64,000 nt of DNA from an uncultured Oscillospiraceae bacterium (GTDB lineage: Bacteria; Bacillota; Clostridia; Oscillospirales; Oscillospiraceae). The position numbers were made by a program, and so were the translations under genes. This document shows, piece after piece, positions 7,140 to 15,774 of this stretch. Under the pieces are notes generated by a model. The model worked only from the letters and a program-made list of their open reading frames with translations, was not told the origin of the DNA and did not search any database. Each line of letters starts with the position of its first letter. The first letter of the stretch is position 1. The stretch is taken from the NCBI GenBank assembly GCA_910587645.1, contig CAJUNA010000041.1:62001-126000 (forward strand), in the 5' to 3' direction.

Positions 7140-8258
7140 TCAACGTGAGAACTGGAACAGCTCACATTTAATCATCCCATTGTAAAGCTTCCGCTTTTTT
7201 TCAGCCCTGCGCCCGAAAAAGCTCTCAAATTCCGGATGGCTGGTCAACACCAGTACCCGCCATTTCTGGGGTACCTGACGGTAAACCTCACCAAACACCC
7301 GGTATAATCCTTCCGCATCTTCCTTTTCCAATAAACGCTCTCCATAGGGGGGATTAGTGACGATTTGCCCATATTCCCCCTGGCAGCGGAACTTTTTCAC
7401 ATCCGCCTGTTCAAACCGGACAAGATCCTCGACCCCAGCCTTCACGGCATTCTCCCGGGCGATCCGGACGGCTTTCGGGTCAATGTCCCCGCCCCAGATA
7501 TCATACGCGCCGTCAAACTCACTATCCATCGCTTCCCCTGCGGCGTCCAGCCACAGCTTGCTGTCCAGCCAACGCCATTTCTGGGCGTCAAAGGATCGTT
7601 CCAGCCCCGGCGCACGGTTTTTCGCAATCAGCGCCGCTTCGATGGCGATAGTTCCCGACCCGCAGAAGGGATCCCGGAAGGGATCCTTCCCCCGGTAACG
7701 GCTGAGGATCACCATAGCGGCCGCCAGCGTCTCCCGTAGGGGTGCTTCTACGCCGACAGCCCGGTATCCCCGTTTATGCAGCCCCGGGCCGGAGGTATCC
7801 AAATACAGCGTACATTGGTCCTTCATGATAGCGAATTGGATTTGGTATTTCACCCCGTTTTCCGGCAGGCGCTCCATGCCATAGGCGCGCCCCAGCCGTT
7901 CCGCCGCCGCCTTTTTGACAATTTTCTGGCAGTCCGGCACAGAGTGGAGCAAGGAATCCAGCGCGTATCCCTTTACAGGGAACTGCCCGTCCTTGGGTAT
8001 AAAATCCTCCCAATGTACCGCCGCCGTTCCCTGAAACAAGGCTTCAAAGCTTCTCGCGGGAAACGATGCCAATTGCAGCAGCACCCGTTCCCCACACCGC
8101 AGGTTTACATTCAATCTTGGCAGGCCGCTCTCGGTGCCTTGGCAGAGGACTCTGCCGTTTTCCACCTGAACTTGTTCCAGCCCCAGCCGGCGGACTTCAT
8201 CGCCCACCAGCCCCTCCAGCCCGAACAGGCAGGGAATCGCAAATGTCAATTTACTCAT
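7140..8258 (-). CDS. THUMP-domain class I RNA methyltransferase (RlmL/YpsC-like)
   Basis: About 372 residues. Residues 1-160 contain an N-terminal ferredoxin-like and THUMP RNA-binding region (ALDSLLHSVPDCQKIVKKA). The rest is a Rossmann methyltransferase with DPFCGSGTIAIEAALIA (AdoMet binding) and the amino-methylation motif NPPYGERL. This is the architecture of 23S rRNA m2G methyltransferases such as the N-terminal half of RlmL. The internal ATG was chosen because GGGTGAGG lies just upstream. The exact target base is not provable here. Confidence 0.9.
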   Translation of the reverse strand: MSKLTFAIPCLFGLEGLVGDEVRRLGLEQVQVENGRVLCQGTESGLPRLNVNLRCGERVLLQLASFPARSFEALFQGTAAVHWEDFIPKDGQFPVKGYALDSLLHSVPDCQKIVKKAAAERLGRAYGMERLPENGVKYQIQFAIMKDQCTLYLDTSGPGLHKRGYRAVGVEAPLRETLAAAMVILSRYRGKDPFRDPFCGSGTIAIEAALIAKNRAPGLERSFDAQKWRWLDSKLWLDAAGEAMDSEFDGAYDIWGGDIDPKAVRIARENAVKAGVEDLVRFEQADVKKFRCQGEYGQIVTNPPYGERLLEKEDAEGLYRVFGEVYRQVPQKWRVLVLTSHPEFESFFGRRAEKKRKLYNGMIKCELFQFSR

Positions 8259-8371
8259 AATTTTATCCTCACCCCCGGGGAACAGCCTGCCCCAGGTTTT
8301 TCGCCGCCACAACCCCCGCAGGCGCACATGCGCCCACCTGGGATCCTAGGCGGCGAAATCCATACAATATG

Positions 8372-8986
8372 TTAGTCAAACTGCGCTGTCCAGGTGCTTG
8401 CCTGGCAGGCCCGGAAGCACATCTGGATCTGTTCCGCGCTGCATTTTTCCTCAGCCAGCGCAGGCAGCGCGTCCTCTGCGAAATACCCGCTTTCGCATGT
8501 CTCAATATTTTCTGTAAAACAGCCGCCCAGGGATTCGCAGAGATAAAAAACCTTTGTGACGCCATAAGCATAAGGCGGCTCGTTGTGCTTGTCCCGGTCT
8601 TGGACGGCAATCAGCATTTTCACCACCACGTCCAGCCCCGCTTCCTCCTTGACTTCCTTCACCGCGTTTTCCGCAGGGGACAGGTTGTACTCGCACCAGC
8701 CGCCCGGCAAGGCCCAAGCCCCATTCCGCTCCCGGACCAAAAGGATCCTGCCGTCTTGAAAGACTGCCGCCCGGGTGTCCACCTTTGGTGTCTGATATCC
8801 CACATCGCCGCAGAAAAGGCTGGTAATCTTTTCCGCAGGCAGCCCTGTCCGCTCCGCCATCATTTCAGCGGCAATTTCCCGGATCTGCCGGTAGCGTTCC
8901 AGGTCAAATGGATCCTTGCTGTAATACAGTCCCGCCTGGGCGTGGCTCTGGAGGGCCGCGGCCCACTGGACAATTTTATCATTCAT
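8372..8986 (-). CDS. Nudix hydrolase with N-terminal helical domain
   Basis: A 204-residue protein. Residues 1-65 form the helical hydrolase_N2-type domain (LQSHAQAGLYYSKDPFDLERYRQI). Residues 66-200 form the Nudix fold with box GWCEYNLSPAENAVKEVKEE, in which the usual Arg-Glu pair is Lys-Glu. Relatives hydrolyse nucleoside diphosphate derivatives, some of them ADP-ribose. It appears to be monocistronic on the minus strand, between the methyltransferase gene and the candidate 6S RNA. Confidence 0.85.
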   Translation of the reverse strand: MNDKIVQWAAALQSHAQAGLYYSKDPFDLERYRQIREIAAEMMAERTGLPAEKITSLFCGDVGYQTPKVDTRAAVFQDGRILLVRERNGAWALPGGWCEYNLSPAENAVKEVKEEAGLDVVVKMLIAVQDRDKHNEPPYAYGVTKVFYLCESLGGCFTENIETCESGYFAEDALPALAEEKCSAEQIQMCFRACQASTWTAQFD

Positions 8987-9006
8987 ATAGTTTCACCAAA
9001 ATATAA

Positions 9007-9210
9007 AAGTTGCCCCGCAGCGGCCGTGTGAATCCTGTTATAACCTGCACATAATAGGCAGGTGGGTCGCCTGCATCGCCCTTTACTGCTTCCAACTTCC
9101 AACCGCAAGAGTGGCAGCCGGGAGGCCTGCAAACCAGACAATGAACCAGCATCCCTTATAACAAAATGTGGGTTAATGAAAGACTCATCACGCACCCCGC
9201 AGGGCACCTT
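9007..9210 (-). ncRNA. ssrS: Candidate 6S RNA
   Basis: The ~250 bases between the Nudix and DUF1292 genes hold no ORF of their own but show the layout of 6S RNA, the regulator that mimics an open promoter and binds RNA polymerase. On the minus strand a 10-bp closing stem (TGCCCTGCGG with CTGCGGGGCA) brackets ~196 nt, the size of 6S RNA. The middle is A/T-rich and bubble-like on both sides (TTGTTATAAGGG; GTTATAACAGG). The apical arm CTGCCACTCTTGCGGTTGG resembles the Firmicutes 6S apical region, as in B. subtilis GGGGTTGGGAGTGAGC. The family is assigned from memory, so confidence is moderate. Confidence 0.5.
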
Positions 9211-9235
9211 GTTTTCTATTTTTGCTTCGAAAGCC

Positions 9236-9538
9236 TTATGCGTCCCCGTCCTCCCCGTCCTCGAACAGCATCTCCATAAAGAGGTCGTAAACTTCCGCCA
9301 GCTCCTCTTCGCTGTCCAGGGTGGAGAGCAGCTCCTCGCCATTCTCCTGGATGGACTTTAAGATCACCATACCGTACTCATCGCTGTCCTCGTCCGCTTC
9401 CTCGCCCTCCGGAACAGCAGGGAAGAAGGCCATATACGTCTGCCCTTTATGCTCCAGAACGTCCAGAAGCTCCAGCTCGATGTCGTTGCCGTCCTCATCG
9501 GTGACGGTGATAAAATTGGGACCGAACTCCTCACTCAT
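9236..9538 (-). CDS. DUF1292 family acidic protein
   Basis: A 100-residue, strongly acidic protein of the YrzB/DUF1292 family, function unknown. It starts with FGPNFITVTDEDGNDIELELLDV, the conserved beta-hairpin. The middle contains a Glu/Asp-rich insertion, and the C-terminus EEELAEVYDLFMEMLF is helical. GGGGAGG precedes the chosen ATG; an earlier in-frame start would add ten residues. In many Firmicutes this gene sits with yrrK/alaS, but here it is alone. Confidence 0.85.
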   Translation of the reverse strand: MSEEFGPNFITVTDEDGNDIELELLDVLEHKGQTYMAFFPAVPEGEEADEDSDEYGMVILKSIQENGEELLSTLDSEEELAEVYDLFMEMLFEDGEDGDA

Positions 9539-9592
9539 GACCGGTTCCTCCCCGTACGTTTCATTCACGGGAGCTTTCTGCCCCGCTCCTAT

Positions 9593-9621
9593 AGTGTAAC
9601 CTCTTTTTCACAAAATTGCAA
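9593..9621 (-). promoter_or_regulatory. Sigma-A type promoter for the DUF1292 gene
   Basis: On the minus strand: TTGCAA, 17-bp spacer, TACACT. It could also supply a transcript from which the downstream 6S-like RNA is processed. Confidence 0.55.
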
Positions 9622-9739
9622 GAGTATTTCGATATGACATTTTGACGATTTCCGCACTTCCTTTTTGTATTTTATGAAGAATTTTGCCGTACTATACGAA
9701 AATCCGCCGGAAAAACGGGAAAATTTCCTCTTTTTTCAG

Positions 9740-9776
9740 TTGACAAGCTGTGATATACTATAAATTGGTATATCAC
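9740..9776 (+). promoter_or_regulatory. Promoter region with a perfect dyad upstream of the penicillin-binding protein gene
   Basis: A consensus TTGACA is followed by GTGATATAC-nnnnnnnnn-GTATATCAC, a perfect 9-bp inverted repeat (9750-9776) covering the TATACTATAA sequence expected to serve as the -10 box. The spacing to TTGACA is not canonical. The dyad looks like an operator for a dimeric repressor, of unknown identity. Confidence 0.5.
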
Positions 9777-9853
9777 ATGGTTATCCAGCCCTGCCCTGTG
9801 ATATCTCTTCAAAGAACCCTTTACACCCGGAAAAGGAGGTATTTTCCCCCATT

Positions 9854-12571
9854 ATGGATCAGAATTATTACAATAACGGCCGTCCGGACGGCCAGTCCGC
9901 CCGGCCCGCAAAAAAGAAGAAACGCTCCATAGGCCGGATCATTGCCAAGACTATCGGATGGATTTTCCTTACGGTGTTCACCCTTTGCGTCATCGGCGTG
10001 TTGACGGCGGGCATTTTCGCCAAGATTTTCCTGACCTATGTAGATACCACGCTGATCCCTTCCCTGGGCGAGATCACGGCGGAGGAAATGCGGCTGGCTC
10101 TGGCTTCCACAATCTATGACAAAAATGGGACGCCGATCCTGACCCTTTATGACAACAGCGATGACACCGGAGGCAACCGGGAGCTGGTAAAGTATGATGA
10201 GATCCCCAAGCACCTGATTGACGCCTTGGTAGCCATTGAGGATCACCGCTTCTGGGAGCACAAGGGAGTGGACTGGGTGGGGACGGCGGCGTCGATCCGC
10301 GACACCCTCCTGGGCGGGAACACCCGCGGCGGTTCCACCATCACCCAGCAGCTTTTGCGGAAGATGTACGATGATACAGACGTTACTGTGCGCCGGAAGT
10401 TCCGGGAGATTTGCCGGGCTCTGGAGTATGAAAAGAGCGTCGGCAAGGAGGACATTATTACCGACTACCTGAACACGGTCTATTTCGGCGCGGGCTGCTA
10501 TGGTATCCAGACCGCCGCTAAGACCTACTTCGGTAAGGATGTCAGCGAACTGGATGTGGCGGAGAGCGCCGCCATTGTGGGTATTACCAATAACCCCTCT
10601 AAATATGATCCCTTCCATAAGGCAAAGTGGACGCAGGATGACGGTACGGAAAAGACCCCCCGGGATTTCAACAAGTGGAGGCAGGAGGTCATCCTGGACG
10701 AAATGCTCAAGTACGGTTATCTCACTGAGGCCGAGTGCAAAGCCGCCAAGGCGGAGAAGCTCCTCTTTACTGACACCGATGAGTACAAGGCCCTCCATGG
10801 CATGGAGATTCCGGAGGAGGAAGAGGGCGGCGAGGAGACGGTTGATCTCAGCAAGGTTTATACCTGGTTCGAGGACGAGGCCATTAACGAGGCCATCACC
10901 CTGCTGGCGGAGCAGTACGGCTACGCCAGGGAATACGCTTCCAAGCTCCTCTATCAGGGTGGTTTCCACATCTATACCACTCTGGATCCGGAGATCCAGG
11001 CGATCGTGGACGGGGTATACCAGGATCCTTCCAATTTTGACTATCCCTCCGCTAAGGGTACGCCGATGAACTCCGCTATTACCGTAGTGGATCCCTATAC
11101 AGGGGAGGTGAAGGCCATTGCCGGTGATGTAGGCATTAAAACGGTGAACCGGGCCAAGAGCCTTGCCACTGCCCCCCGCCAGCCGGGCAGCGCCATCAAG
11201 CCGGTGAGCGTCTACGCTCCGGCCCTTGAGTACGATGTGGTCAGTCCTGCCAGCATTATCGACGATTATCCCATCAATAATACCATCCGCGCGGCGGGAT
11301 ATCCCCGTAACTCCAACGGCCGTTACCGGGGCAGCATGACTGTGGCCTACGGTGTGCAGTGGTCTATTAATACTGTCGCGTCCCGGACGCTGCAAAAGCT
11401 GGGCTACGCCCGCTCCTTTGAGTTCATGCAGAACAATCTGGGGTTCCAGCTGGATTCCAACGACATTGATCTGGCCCCTCTGGCTATGGGTGGTTTGACC
11501 TATGGTGTGACCACCATGGAGATGGCGGCGGCTTATGGCGCTTTCGCTAACCGGGGGGTCTATATTGAGCCCCACCTCATTACCCGCATTGAGAGCAATG
11601 ACCATAAGGAGACGGTTATTGACAATACCGTTCCCGCGTCCTGGCCCGCTATGAAGGAGACTACCGCTTACCTGATGAACAAAATGCTGCGCAGTGTGGT
11701 TACCGGCGGTACTGGCGGCTCCGCCGCCTTTGACGGTATGACCATCGCCGGTAAGACCGGTACGACGACCGATAACTGCGACCGGTATTTTGCGGGGTAT
11801 ACGCCTTATTACTCCGCCGCCGTGTGGGTAGGGTACAAGGACCGCCCGGAGAAGATCAACGCCGGAAGCAAGAACCCTGCCGCCCTGGCTTGGAAGATGG
11901 TGATGCAAAAGCTCCATGAGGGGTTGGAGAACAAACCTTTCTTCGATACGCCCGAGGGCATCACCTCTGTTACCGTCTGCGCCGATTGTGGGATGAAGAC
12001 CAGTTCCCTGTGCTCCCAGGATTACCGGGGTGGGAGGACGGTTTCCATGGAGGTTCAGGCCAGCGCCATACCCTCCGCCACTTGTACCTGCCACATTGAG
12101 GTGGAGGTCTGTACCAATCCGGAGAGCGGAGAGGTCTATGTGGCAGGGGAGTACTGCCCAGAAGATACGGTTTCCACCCGTGTCATGCTGGCCGGACGGG
12201 AATTTTTGGGTGAGCCGGGGTCTTATATCCTTGCCGATGACAGCGACGCCCATCTGACCTATCTGGAAAGCAAGGGGCCGTGCCCCATCCATGATGAGTT
12301 CTTCGTCCCGGATCCCATGCTTCCGGGCGAGGGCGAGCCGGTGCCCGGCGACCCGGATTACCAGTGGCCTACCGGGCCGTATGATCCGGACAGTGTACTG
12401 CCCGGATGGCCAGATTCCTCGGGGAATGGTACGCCGGAGCCGGAGCCCCCTGATCCGCCGGTGGAGGACCCCGATCCTTCTACCGATCCCGAAGATCCGG
12501 GTCCGGCGGTTGCTACGGACCCGGATGAGCCAGAGGATCCCGGCCTGCCGGAGGAACCGGTTCTGCCATAA
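9854..12571 (+). CDS. Class A penicillin-binding protein (PBP1A-like)
   Basis: A bifunctional peptidoglycan synthase of 905 residues. A basic cytoplasmic N-terminus precedes one membrane anchor (about 30-60). The glycosyltransferase domain (GT51) has the catalytic EDHRFWEHKGVD around residue 129 and RGGSTITQQL. The transpeptidase domain carries PGSAIKP (active Ser near 446), SINT (near 504) and GKTGTT (near 633). A C-terminal extension of ~70 residues is very rich in Pro, Asp and Glu. AAGGAGGT lies 13 nt before the ATG, a longer gap than usual. It is probably transcribed alone. Confidence 0.95.
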   Translation: MDQNYYNNGRPDGQSARPAKKKKRSIGRIIAKTIGWIFLTVFTLCVIGVLTAGIFAKIFLTYVDTTLIPSLGEITAEEMRLALASTIYDKNGTPILTLYDNSDDTGGNRELVKYDEIPKHLIDALVAIEDHRFWEHKGVDWVGTAASIRDTLLGGNTRGGSTITQQLLRKMYDDTDVTVRRKFREICRALEYEKSVGKEDIITDYLNTVYFGAGCYGIQTAAKTYFGKDVSELDVAESAAIVGITNNPSKYDPFHKAKWTQDDGTEKTPRDFNKWRQEVILDEMLKYGYLTEAECKAAKAEKLLFTDTDEYKALHGMEIPEEEEGGEETVDLSKVYTWFEDEAINEAITLLAEQYGYAREYASKLLYQGGFHIYTTLDPEIQAIVDGVYQDPSNFDYPSAKGTPMNSAITVVDPYTGEVKAIAGDVGIKTVNRAKSLATAPRQPGSAIKPVSVYAPALEYDVVSPASIIDDYPINNTIRAAGYPRNSNGRYRGSMTVAYGVQWSINTVASRTLQKLGYARSFEFMQNNLGFQLDSNDIDLAPLAMGGLTYGVTTMEMAAAYGAFANRGVYIEPHLITRIESNDHKETVIDNTVPASWPAMKETTAYLMNKMLRSVVTGGTGGSAAFDGMTIAGKTGTTTDNCDRYFAGYTPYYSAAVWVGYKDRPEKINAGSKNPAALAWKMVMQKLHEGLENKPFFDTPEGITSVTVCADCGMKTSSLCSQDYRGGRTVSMEVQASAIPSATCTCHIEVEVCTNPESGEVYVAGEYCPEDTVSTRVMLAGREFLGEPGSYILADDSDAHLTYLESKGPCPIHDEFFVPDPMLPGEGEPVPGDPDYQWPTGPYDPDSVLPGWPDSSGNGTPEPEPPDPPVEDPDPSTDPEDPGPAVATDPDEPEDPGLPEEPVLP

Positions 12572-12583
12572 CAAGCATAAGCC

Positions 12584-12626
12584 AGAAGCGCCCAGGACGC
12601 TCTCACAGCGTCCCGGGCGCTTCTTA
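12584..12626 (+). terminator. Terminator after the penicillin-binding protein gene
   Basis: An 18-bp stem, AGAAGCGCCCAGGACGCT against AGCGTCCCGGGCGCTTCT with one mismatch and a 5-nt loop. Confidence 0.75.
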
Positions 12627-12682
12627 TAAAGGCGTTATCAAAAAATAGAATTACGCCAGTCTTGTTTCCCGGCAAAACCCTG

Positions 12683-12711
12683 TTGAAACTGCCCAAAGTT
12701 TCCGCTATACT
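12683..12711 (+). promoter_or_regulatory. Sigma-A type promoter for the xanthine dehydrogenase gene
   Basis: TTGAAA, 17-bp spacer, TATACT, about 55 bp before the start codon. Confidence 0.65.
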
Positions 12712-12765
12712 ATAATTGCTATTTTAGCGTATTGATTGAGGAAGAACGACATAAGGAGAACCATC

Positions 12766-15324
12766 ATGGCTACATTTACTGTGAACGGCAAGGCCGTCAC
12801 AACAGAGAAAAATCAAAAGCTTATCCGTTTCCTGCGGGACGAGCTGCGGCTGACCAGCGTAAAGGATGGATGCAGTGAGGGCGCCTGCGGTGCGTGTACG
12901 ATCCTGGTTGACGGCAAGGCGGCCCGGGCCTGTGTCTTTACCACCGGGAAGATGGAGGGGAAGTCCATCGTTACTGTGGAGGGGCTGAGCGATTTTGAAA
13001 AGGAAGCGTATACCTTCGGTTTTGGGGAAGCGGGGGCGGTGCAGTGCGGCTTCTGCATCCCGGGGATGGTGATGGCCGCGAAAGGGCTGATGGACGTCAA
13101 TCCAGACCCTACCGAGGAGGAAATTAAATTTGCCCTGCGCACCAATATCTGCCGGTGTACCGGGTATGTAAAGATTATTGAGGGTGTGAAGCGGACGGCG
13201 GAGATCCTGCGGGCGGGCCGCCTGCCGGAAAACTGCGCGGATCAGGCGTGGACGCTGGGAAGCAGGGTCAGCCGTATTGATGTGGCTGAAAAGGTCCGGG
13301 GGACGGGAATCTATCCTGACGATGTGTATTTGGACGGCATGATCTATGCTTCGGCTGTCCGCTCTGCCCATCCCAGGGCGATTGTGAAGGCGCTCCATAC
13401 GGAGAAAGCCAAGGCCCTCCCCGGTGTGGTGGGGGTATTTACCGCGGAGGATATCCCTGGGCAGAATAAAGTAGGACACCTTGTCAAGGACTGGGATACC
13501 ATGATTGCCGTGGGGAGCATGACGCATTACTTGGGCGATGCGATTTGTTTGGTGGCGGCGGAAAGGGAAGATATCCTGGAACAGGCGAAAAAGCTGGTGG
13601 AAGTGGAATATGAAGTACTGGAGCCGGTGCGGTCGCCTAAGGAGGCGATGCTACCGGACGCGCCGCTGGTTCATAAATCTGGGAACCTTATGGCCCACAA
13701 GCATATCCAGCGGGGCAACGCCGCCTTCGCTATCGCAAAGAGCAAGTTCGTGCTGACCAGGCAGTTTTATACGCCTTTTACGGAACACGCTTTCCTGGAG
13801 CCGGAGTGCGCGGTGGCTTACCCGGACGGGGATGGGGTGATGATCCTCTCCACCGACCAGGGGGCTTATGACACCCAGCACGAGACCGCGCCGATGCTGG
13901 GGCTGCCGGTGGAGAAGGTGAAGGTGAAAAACCTGCTGGTGGGCGGCGGCTTTGGCGGTAAGGAGGATGTGACGGTCCAGCACCATGCCGCGCTGGTGGC
14001 ATACCTTACCAAGCGGCCCGTAAAATGTAAGTTGACAAGGGCGGAAAGCCTGCTTATCCATCCCAAGCGGCACCCGATGGAGATGGAATTTGCTATGGGA
14101 TGCGATGAAAACGGCGTCATCCAGGGCGTGGCGGCCAACGTGATTGCGGATACCGGCGCGTACGCGTCCCTGGGCGGGCCAGTGCTGGAACGGGCCTGCA
14201 CCCACGCGGCGGGACCATATCACTATGAGAACTTCCAGATTGACGGGTATGCTTACTACACCAACAATCCGCCTGCCGGGGCGTTCCGGGGATTCGGGGT
14301 GACGCAGACTTGCTTCGGGCTGGAAACGATGCTCAATGAAATGGCGGACCTGGTGGGGATTTCGCCCTGGGAAATCCGCTGGCGCAACGCCATCCGGCCT
14401 GGAGAGATTTTGCCTAACGGGCAAATCGTGGGGCCGGAGACCGGGCTGGTGGAAACGCTGGAGGCGGTGAAGCCTTACTTCGACAACGCTAAATACGTGG
14501 GCTTGGCCTGCGCGATGAAAAACGCGGGCGTGGGCGTTGGTATTCCCGATACCGGGCGGTGCCGCCTGGTGGTGGAGGACGGGAAGGTCCATATCCAGGC
14601 CGGGGCGTCCTGCATCGGGCAAGGGTTGGGAACTGTGCTGACCCAGATATGCTGCGACCAGTTGGGGCTGAAACGGCCGGAGGTGGCCTATGAGCGGAGC
14701 AATACCTTTGATGCGCCGGATTCCGGGACGACCTCCGGTTCCAGGCAGACGCTGATTACCGGCGAAGCCTGCCGCCGGGCTTGCGGGGATTTGAAAAGGG
14801 CTTTGGAAGGGAAGTCCTTGGCGGATTTGAACGGGACGGAGTATTATGGGGAGTATCTGGCGAAAACAGACCCCTTGGGCGCGCCGGTGCCTAACCCTGT
14901 GAGCCATGTGGCCTACGGGTACGCTACCCAGCTCTGTGAGCTGGATGAGGACGGGAGACTCAAACGCATTGTCGCCGCCCATGACGTGGGCAAGGCCGTC
15001 AATCCCCTGTCCTGCGAAGGGCAGATCGAGGGCGGCGTGGTCATGAGCGCAGGGTTCGCGCTGACAGAGCAGTATCCGGTGGTGGACTGCAAGCCTACGG
15101 CCAAATTTGGAACCCTGGGGCTGTTTAAGGCAAACCAGATTCCGGAAATTAAGGCTATCGTGGTGGAAAAACCGGGGCTGGATGTGGCCTGCGGGGCTAT
15201 CGGGATCGGGGAGATTACTGCGATCCCTACCGCGCCGGCCATCGCGGATGCTTATTTCCGGCTGGACGGGAAGAGACGGTATACGCTGCCTTTGGAAGGG
15301 ACGCCGTATAGCAGGAAAAAATGA
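12766..15324 (+). CDS. Selenium-dependent-type xanthine dehydrogenase, fused Fe-S and molybdenum subunits
   Basis: An 852-residue molybdenum hydroxylase. Residues ~1-150 are the two-[2Fe-2S] subunit: ferredoxin-type CSEGACGACTILV, then CGFCIPGMVM and NICRCTGY. Residues ~165-850 are the aldehyde oxidase/xanthine dehydrogenase large subunit with HAFLEPECAV, the GGGFGGKED cofactor-binding motif and PPAGAFRGFG. This single-chain fusion matches the family linked to labile selenium cofactor (Se_dep_XDH) that oxidises xanthine or related purines. No FAD subunit, selD or yqeB/yqeC accessory gene lies nearby. AAGGAG precedes the chosen ATG. Confidence 0.9.
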   Translation: MATFTVNGKAVTTEKNQKLIRFLRDELRLTSVKDGCSEGACGACTILVDGKAARACVFTTGKMEGKSIVTVEGLSDFEKEAYTFGFGEAGAVQCGFCIPGMVMAAKGLMDVNPDPTEEEIKFALRTNICRCTGYVKIIEGVKRTAEILRAGRLPENCADQAWTLGSRVSRIDVAEKVRGTGIYPDDVYLDGMIYASAVRSAHPRAIVKALHTEKAKALPGVVGVFTAEDIPGQNKVGHLVKDWDTMIAVGSMTHYLGDAICLVAAEREDILEQAKKLVEVEYEVLEPVRSPKEAMLPDAPLVHKSGNLMAHKHIQRGNAAFAIAKSKFVLTRQFYTPFTEHAFLEPECAVAYPDGDGVMILSTDQGAYDTQHETAPMLGLPVEKVKVKNLLVGGGFGGKEDVTVQHHAALVAYLTKRPVKCKLTRAESLLIHPKRHPMEMEFAMGCDENGVIQGVAANVIADTGAYASLGGPVLERACTHAAGPYHYENFQIDGYAYYTNNPPAGAFRGFGVTQTCFGLETMLNEMADLVGISPWEIRWRNAIRPGEILPNGQIVGPETGLVETLEAVKPYFDNAKYVGLACAMKNAGVGVGIPDTGRCRLVVEDGKVHIQAGASCIGQGLGTVLTQICCDQLGLKRPEVAYERSNTFDAPDSGTTSGSRQTLITGEACRRACGDLKRALEGKSLADLNGTEYYGEYLAKTDPLGAPVPNPVSHVAYGYATQLCELDEDGRLKRIVAAHDVGKAVNPLSCEGQIEGGVVMSAGFALTEQYPVVDCKPTAKFGTLGLFKANQIPEIKAIVVEKPGLDVACGAIGIGEITAIPTAPAIADAYFRLDGKRRYTLPLEGTPYSRKK

Positions 15325-15371
15325 GGAAACTGCATTTATGCGGAAAAGTGCCGGAATGGCGAAAAAAAAAC

Positions 15372-15400
15372 TTGCATTTTGTGGACGAAGGTGGTATACT
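15372..15400 (+). promoter_or_regulatory. Sigma-A type promoter for rpmE
   Basis: TTGCAT, exactly 17 bp, TATACT. It leaves a ~55-nt untranslated leader, long enough for a ribosomal-protein leader element, though I recognise none. Confidence 0.75.
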
Positions 15401-15463
15401 AACCAAAGTCGTGCGGTGAAAGCCGCTGGATATGAATTGATAGGAAAGAGGTGAACAAGAGCA

Positions 15464-15664
15464 ATGAAGGAAGGTATCCATCCCAATTATCAGCAGACTA
15501 CTATTAAATGCGCCTGCGGTAATGTAATTGAGACAGGTTCCACGAAGAAGGACATTCGCGTGGAAGTCTGCTCTAAGTGTCACCCCTTCTTCACGGGTAA
15601 GCAGAAGCTGGTCGATACCGGCGGACGTGTTGCCAAGTTCAATAAGAAGTTTGGCCTGAAGTAA
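15464..15664 (+). CDS. rpmE: 50S ribosomal protein L31
   Basis: A 66-residue type A L31. The zinc-binding cysteines are present (IKCACGN and VEVCSKCHPFFTG), so it is the zinc-containing C+ form. The N-terminus MKEGIHPNYQQ and the C-terminal GGRVAKFNKKFG are typical. It is monocistronic, between its own promoter and a terminator, with GAGGTG upstream of the ATG. Confidence 0.97.
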   Translation: MKEGIHPNYQQTTIKCACGNVIETGSTKKDIRVEVCSKCHPFFTGKQKLVDTGGRVAKFNKKFGLK

Positions 15665-15688
15665 TCATAGGGCAAGCTTGTATGAGAG

Positions 15689-15707
15689 AAAACCATGAGT
15701 GGTTTTT
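15689..15707 (+). terminator. Terminator after rpmE
   Basis: AAAACCA / TGGTTTT stem with a 4-nt loop and a short U-run. Confidence 0.55.
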
Positions 15708-15711
15708 GAAG

Positions 15712-15753
15712 CGCCAGAGAGCCGTTCCGCATTTGCGGAACGGCTCTCTGGCG
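15712..15753. other. Long perfect hairpin between convergent genes
   Basis: A 20-bp perfect stem (CGCCAGAGAGCCGTTCCGCA and its complement) with only TT at the tip, lying between rpmE and the convergent response regulator gene. It has no U-run on either side. It probably serves as a back-to-back transcription barrier or 3'-end stabiliser. Confidence 0.6.
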
Positions 15754-15774
15754 TGTGTGGGTGTTTGCGGATGG

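Noticed and set aside
9821..12574. A 917-codon minus-strand ORF opposite the penicillin-binding protein gene
   Set aside because: The opposite strand encodes all penicillin-binding protein motifs. The antisense frame is a codon-bias artefact without a start site or known domains.
13651..15486. A 611-codon minus-strand ORF opposite the xanthine dehydrogenase gene
   Set aside because: It is antisense to a gene with clear catalytic motifs and carries no recognisable protein features.
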